Below, piece after piece: positions 7,122 to 9,495 of a stretch of DNA of 9,495 nucleotides. A model generated the notes under the pieces. It did no database searches and had not been told where the DNA came from. It was given only the letters and a program-made list of their open reading frames with translations. A program made the position numbers and the translations under genes. Location of the stretch: assembly GCA_937949455.1 (NCBI GenBank), contig CALEDU010000156.1, positions 1 to 9,495 on the forward strand, written 5' to 3'. Source of the stretch: an uncultured Tepidimonas sp. (GTDB taxonomy: Bacteria; Pseudomonadota; Gammaproteobacteria; Burkholderiales; Burkholderiaceae_C). How positions within the stretch are numbered: position 1 is the first letter of the stretch; the number at the start of each line of letters is the position of its first letter.

Positions 7122-9068
7122 TTAGGCCGCGGCCTTGAGGGGGGCGAAAGTCTTGGCGTCTGCGATCCGCAGGGTCGCACTGATTTGGCCGGTGCGGCCG
7201 TCCTCGAACTTGACCTGGGTCTGGATGTACTGCTCGGTCTTGCCGCCGTACAGCGCCTCGACGAGCACGCCGTATTTCTCGCCGATGAAGCCGCGGCGGA
7301 CCTTGTTGGTGCGTGTCAGCTCGCCGTCATCGGCGTCGAGCTCCTTGTGCAGGATCAGGAAGCGATGGATCTGGCTGCCCGACAACATTTGGTCGCGGCT
7401 GAGGTCGGCGTTGACCTTCTCGACGCACTCCTGGATCAGGGTGTACACCTCGGGCTTGCCGGCCAGATCGGTGTAGCCGGCGTAGGGCAGGCCGCGTCGT
7501 TCGGCCCAGTTGCCTACGGCGTCGAAGTCGATATTGATCATTGCGCAGACCTTGTCGCGCCCGTCGCCAAAGGCCACCGCCTCCTTGATGTACGAGAAGA
7601 ATTTGAGTTTGTTTTCGACGTACTTGGGCGCAAACATGGCGCCGTCGTTGGGCCCCCCCTTGAGGCGCCCCACGTCCTTGACGCGGTCGATGATCTTCAG
7701 GTGCCCGGAGTGGTCGATGAAGCCAGCGTCGCTGGTGTGGTACCAGCCGTCGGCATCCAGCACCTCGGCGGTGGCCTTGGGGTTTTTGTAGTACTCCTTG
7801 AGCAGCCCGGGCGAGCGCACCAGGATCTCGCCCTGCTCGGACAGCTTGATTTCCACCCCCTCACAGGGCACGCCGACCGTGTCGGCCTTGACCTCGTGGT
7901 CGGGTTGCAGGCAGACGAACACGGCGGTTTCGGTGGAGCCGTATAGCTGCTTGAGGTTGATGCCGATCGAGCGATAGAAAGTGAACAGATCCGGGCCGAT
8001 GGCTTCGCCAGCCGTGTACGCCACCCGCACGCGCGAGAAGCCGAGCGTGTTGCGCAGCGGGCCGTAGATCAGGAGGTCGCCCAGCGCATACAGCAGCCGG
8101 TCACCCAAACCAACCGGCTTGCCATCCATCAACGACGGACCGACGCGGCGCGCCACGTCCATGAAAATGTGGAACAGTTTGCGCTTGAGGGGGCCGGCGT
8201 CTTCCATACGGATCATCACGCTGGTCAGTAGCCCCTCGAATACACGCGGCGGCGCGAAGTAGTAGGTCGGCCCGATTTCCTTCAGGTCGATCATTACGGT
8301 GTTGGTGGACTCGGGGCAGTTGACCACATAGCCACAGGCCAGCCACTGCGCATAGCTGAAGATGTTTTGCCCGATCCAGGCCGGCGGCAGATAGGCCAGT
8401 ACCTCTTCCTTCTCGGTCAGTTGGTCGAACTTGGCACCGACTTCGGCGCGGTTGAGTAGCGTAAAGTGGGTGTGCACCACGCCCTTGGGATTGCCGGTGG
8501 TGCCCGAGGTAAAGAACATCGCCGCGACATCGTCCGGACGGGCTTTTTCCACCTCTACCTGAAAGAAATCGGGGTGCTCCTGGCAAAACACGGCGCCTGC
8601 AGCCTCGATTTCCTTCAGCCCCGCCAAGCCGGGCTCGTCGTAGTTGCGCAGGCCGCGCGGGTCGTCGAACAGGATGTGCGCCATTTGCGGGCACTGCGGC
8701 CGAATCTCCAACATCTTGTCGACCTGCTCCTGGTCTTCCACGATGGCGAAGCGCACCTCGGCGTTGTTGATCGGAAAGACGCATTCGGCCGCCACCGCGT
8801 CCTGGTACAGCGGCACCGGGATGGCACCGAGCGACTGCGTGGCCAGCATGGAGGCGTACAGACTAGGGCGGTTGGCCCCGATCACCACCAGGTGTTCTCC
8901 CCGTTGCAGGCCAAGCTGGTGCAGACCGGCGGCGATGTGCCGCACCCGATCCAGCATCTGGCGCCAGGTGGTCGTTTGCCAGATGCCATATTCTTTCTCG
9001 CGCATGGCGGGCGCATCGGGGCGCGCACTCGCGTGCTGAATCAGCAAGCGGGGAAATGTCGTTTGCAT
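7122..9068 (-). CDS. AMP-forming acyl-CoA synthetase, long-chain type (COG1022-like)
   Basis: A 648-residue cytoplasmic enzyme that would turn a carboxylic acid, ATP and CoA into acyl-CoA, AMP and pyrophosphate. ANL motifs in order: ATP loop FFTSGTTGNPKGVVHTH (185-201); AYTAGEAIGPDLF (350-362); LYGSTETAVF (375-384); WYHTSDAGF with the ribose-binding Asp447 (442-450); hinge IIDRVKDVGRLKGG (459-472); FAPKYVENKLKFFSYIKEAV (479-498), the long-chain type segment after the hinge; and ELTRTNKVRRGFI (583-595) with catalytic Lys589. All key residues are present, so it should be active. The family usually acts on medium/long-chain or aryl-alkanoic acids; chain length cannot be predicted here. The start is ATG 9068 because GAGGAG stands 5 bases before it; an in-frame TTG at 9128 lacks such a site. 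It is the first gene of the run, divergent from a Crp/Fnr regulator, and 40 bases ahead of livG. Confidence 0.95.
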   Translation of the reverse strand: MQTTFPRLLIQHASARPDAPAMREKEYGIWQTTTWRQMLDRVRHIAAGLHQLGLQRGEHLVVIGANRPSLYASMLATQSLGAIPVPLYQDAVAAECVFPINNAEVRFAIVEDQEQVDKMLEIRPQCPQMAHILFDDPRGLRNYDEPGLAGLKEIEAAGAVFCQEHPDFFQVEVEKARPDDVAAMFFTSGTTGNPKGVVHTHFTLLNRAEVGAKFDQLTEKEEVLAYLPPAWIGQNIFSYAQWLACGYVVNCPESTNTVMIDLKEIGPTYYFAPPRVFEGLLTSVMIRMEDAGPLKRKLFHIFMDVARRVGPSLMDGKPVGLGDRLLYALGDLLIYGPLRNTLGFSRVRVAYTAGEAIGPDLFTFYRSIGINLKQLYGSTETAVFVCLQPDHEVKADTVGVPCEGVEIKLSEQGEILVRSPGLLKEYYKNPKATAEVLDADGWYHTSDAGFIDHSGHLKIIDRVKDVGRLKGGPNDGAMFAPKYVENKLKFFSYIKEAVAFGDGRDKVCAMINIDFDAVGNWAERRGLPYAGYTDLAGKPEVYTLIQECVEKVNADLSRDQMLSGSQIHRFLILHKELDADDGELTRTNKVRRGFIGEKYGVLVEALYGGKTEQYIQTQVKFEDGRTGQISATLRIADAKTFAPLKAAA

Positions 9069-9073
9069 ACAGG

Positions 9074-9079
9074 CTCCTC
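9074..9079 (-). promoter_or_regulatory. Ribosome-binding site deciding the acyl-CoA synthetase start
   Basis: GAGGAG on the minus strand, 5 bases before ATG 9068. It supports that start over the in-frame TTG at 9128, which would add 20 residues (including three Cys) not expected in the family. Confidence 0.8.
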
Positions 9080-9142
9080 TGCCGCAGCGGCCGTGTGTGC
9101 ACGAGGCGATGCCGCTAGATAGGGACAAATGTACGGGTATGT

Positions 9143-9172
9143 TTGACGTTATTCTGTCCGCCCGTTGACAAT
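9143..9172 (+). promoter_or_regulatory. Candidate sigma-70 promoter for the Crp/Fnr-type gene
   Basis: TTGACG at 9143-9148 (5 of 6 matches to the -35 consensus), an 18-base spacer, and GACAAT at 9167-9172 (4 of 6 matches to the -10 consensus). A start near 9179 would give a leader of about 95 bases before GTG 9274. An alternative -35, TTGACA at 9165-9170, is perfect but has only a poor -10 (ACTGGG) at 17 bases. Either is a guess from consensus matching only. Confidence 0.3.
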
Positions 9173-9246
9173 ATAGGGGTTGCCCTGACTGGGACTTTCC
9201 CTAGGTGCTTGGGGGAGCGGGAGGGTGCGGGCGAACAATGGCGACA

Positions 9247-9257
9247 CCACAGTGTGG
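9247..9257. promoter_or_regulatory. Small dyad near the regulator start, possible operator
   Basis: CCACA, one base, TGTGG: a perfect 5-base inverted repeat centred on 9252, ending 16 bases before the GTG start. The place would suit self-repression, but an 11-base dyad is short enough to be chance. Confidence 0.2.
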
Positions 9258-9273
9258 AGTTTGAAGGATCACC

Positions 9274-9495
9274 GTGAGCCAAGCCCATCGACTGCGGCAG
9301 CGCGCCCGCGCCCTGAGCGCTGTTGAACTGGACAGCATCCCCTGGATCGGGTCGCTGGAGGGGGCCGAGCGGGAGCGGGCGCAGGCCGCACTCGTGGTCA
9401 GCGAGGCAGAGCCGGGGGACTTCATCTGCCGCGTTGGCCGACCCGTGACCTATTGGTTTGGTCTGATCGACGGTCTGCTCAAGATGAGCAACGAC
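9274..9495 (+). CDS. Crp/Fnr-family transcription regulator, N-terminal part (3' end beyond window)
   Basis: The first 74 residues of a protein whose beginning matches Crp/Fnr regulators: a helical lead-in (1-38), then the start of the cyclic-nucleotide-binding-type beta barrel, with EPGDFICRVGRP (46-57) fitting the family's x-x-G-x-x-I-x-x-x-G pattern and YWFGLIDGLLKMSND (60-74) fitting Y-x-x-x-x-G-x-x-K-x-S. The GTG start at 9274 is firm: AAGGA (9264-9268) lies 5 bases upstream and an in-frame TGA (9262-9264) closes the frame just before it. The DNA-binding helix-turn-helix would be C-terminal, outside the window, so it is not seen here. No N-terminal Cys cluster of the Fnr iron-sulfur type is visible (only one Cys, residue 52), so an oxygen-sensing cluster bound by the N-terminus is unlikely. 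It diverges from the acyl-CoA synthetase/transporter run and is the natural candidate for its regulator. Confidence 0.82.
   Translation, partial: MSQAHRLRQRARALSAVELDSIPWIGSLEGAERERAQAALVVSEAEPGDFICRVGRPVTYWFGLIDGLLKMSND

Larger units (their letters stand above)
9080..9263. promoter_or_regulatory. Divergent regulatory region between the ligase/transporter run and the Crp/Fnr gene
   Basis: This is the core of the 205-base gap between two divergent start codons and must hold promoters for both sides. Its middle (about 9119-9180) is markedly more AT-rich than the surroundings. Things seen: a direct repeat TTGAC at 9143-9147 and 9165-9169 (22 bases apart, two helical turns); ATGT at 9129-9132 and 9139-9142 (10 apart); GGGACTTTCCC, a small dyad, near 9191-9201; and a CCACA-G-TGTGG dyad at 9247-9257, close to the regulator's start. 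No perfect Crp (TGTGA-N6-TCACA) or Fnr (TTGAT-N4-ATCAA) site is visible. I could not find a convincing sigma-70 promoter for the minus-strand operon. Confidence 0.6.

Noticed and set aside
9069..9128. 20-residue N-terminal extension of the acyl-CoA synthetase from a TTG start
   Set aside because: No ribosome-binding site precedes the TTG, whereas ATG 9068 has GAGGAG at 5 bases and matches the family N-terminus.
1..9495. CRISPR arrays, tRNA or rRNA genes, insertion sequences, attachment sites
   Set aside because: No spaced direct repeats, no cloverleaf-like or rRNA-like sequence, no transposase or integrase frame and no terminal inverted repeats were seen.

Overview
The window is compact, GC-rich bacterial DNA. 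Codon use, operon style and protein sequences suggest a betaproteobacterium, probably Burkholderiales; that placement is inference from sequence feel, not a computed assignment. There is no sign of mobile elements, CRISPR, tRNA or rRNA, and no gene-free stretch longer than about 205 bases.

Layout. Most of the window (7 genes, about 615 to 9068) is one minus-strand run, read right to left: a long-chain-type acyl-CoA synthetase (AMP-forming), a LivG-type ATPase, a LivH-type permease, a LivM-type permease, a LivJ/LivK-type periplasmic binding protein, a LivF-type ATPase, and a PaaK-like (phenylacetate-CoA ligase family) protein. Spacings are 11 to 46 bases except for a 147-base gap between the binding protein and livF, which is packed with GC-rich hairpins. 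Further left, past an 80-base gap with a small hairpin, is the start of a Kup-type potassium transporter on the same strand, cut by the window edge. At the right end, divergent from the run across a 205-base intergenic region, is the start of a Crp/Fnr-type regulator on the plus strand, also cut by the edge.

How it works together. The five liv-type genes form a complete ABC importer of the hydrophobic-amino-acid (HAAT/LIV) family: one binding protein, two permeases and two ATPases. The flanking genes are two different adenylate-forming CoA-ligase homologues rather than amino-acid enzymes. The simplest reading is that the importer takes up a carboxylic acid (aromatic, aryl-alkanoic or fatty acid) that the ligases convert to a CoA thioester, with the divergent Crp/Fnr protein as likely regulator. 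The substrate cannot be read from the sequence.

Points for a second look: the PaaK-like protein lacks the usual Ser/Thr/Gly-rich ATP-binding loop while keeping other ligase motifs; four hairpins in a row follow the binding-protein gene; and the divergent regulatory region carries small repeats and dyads.
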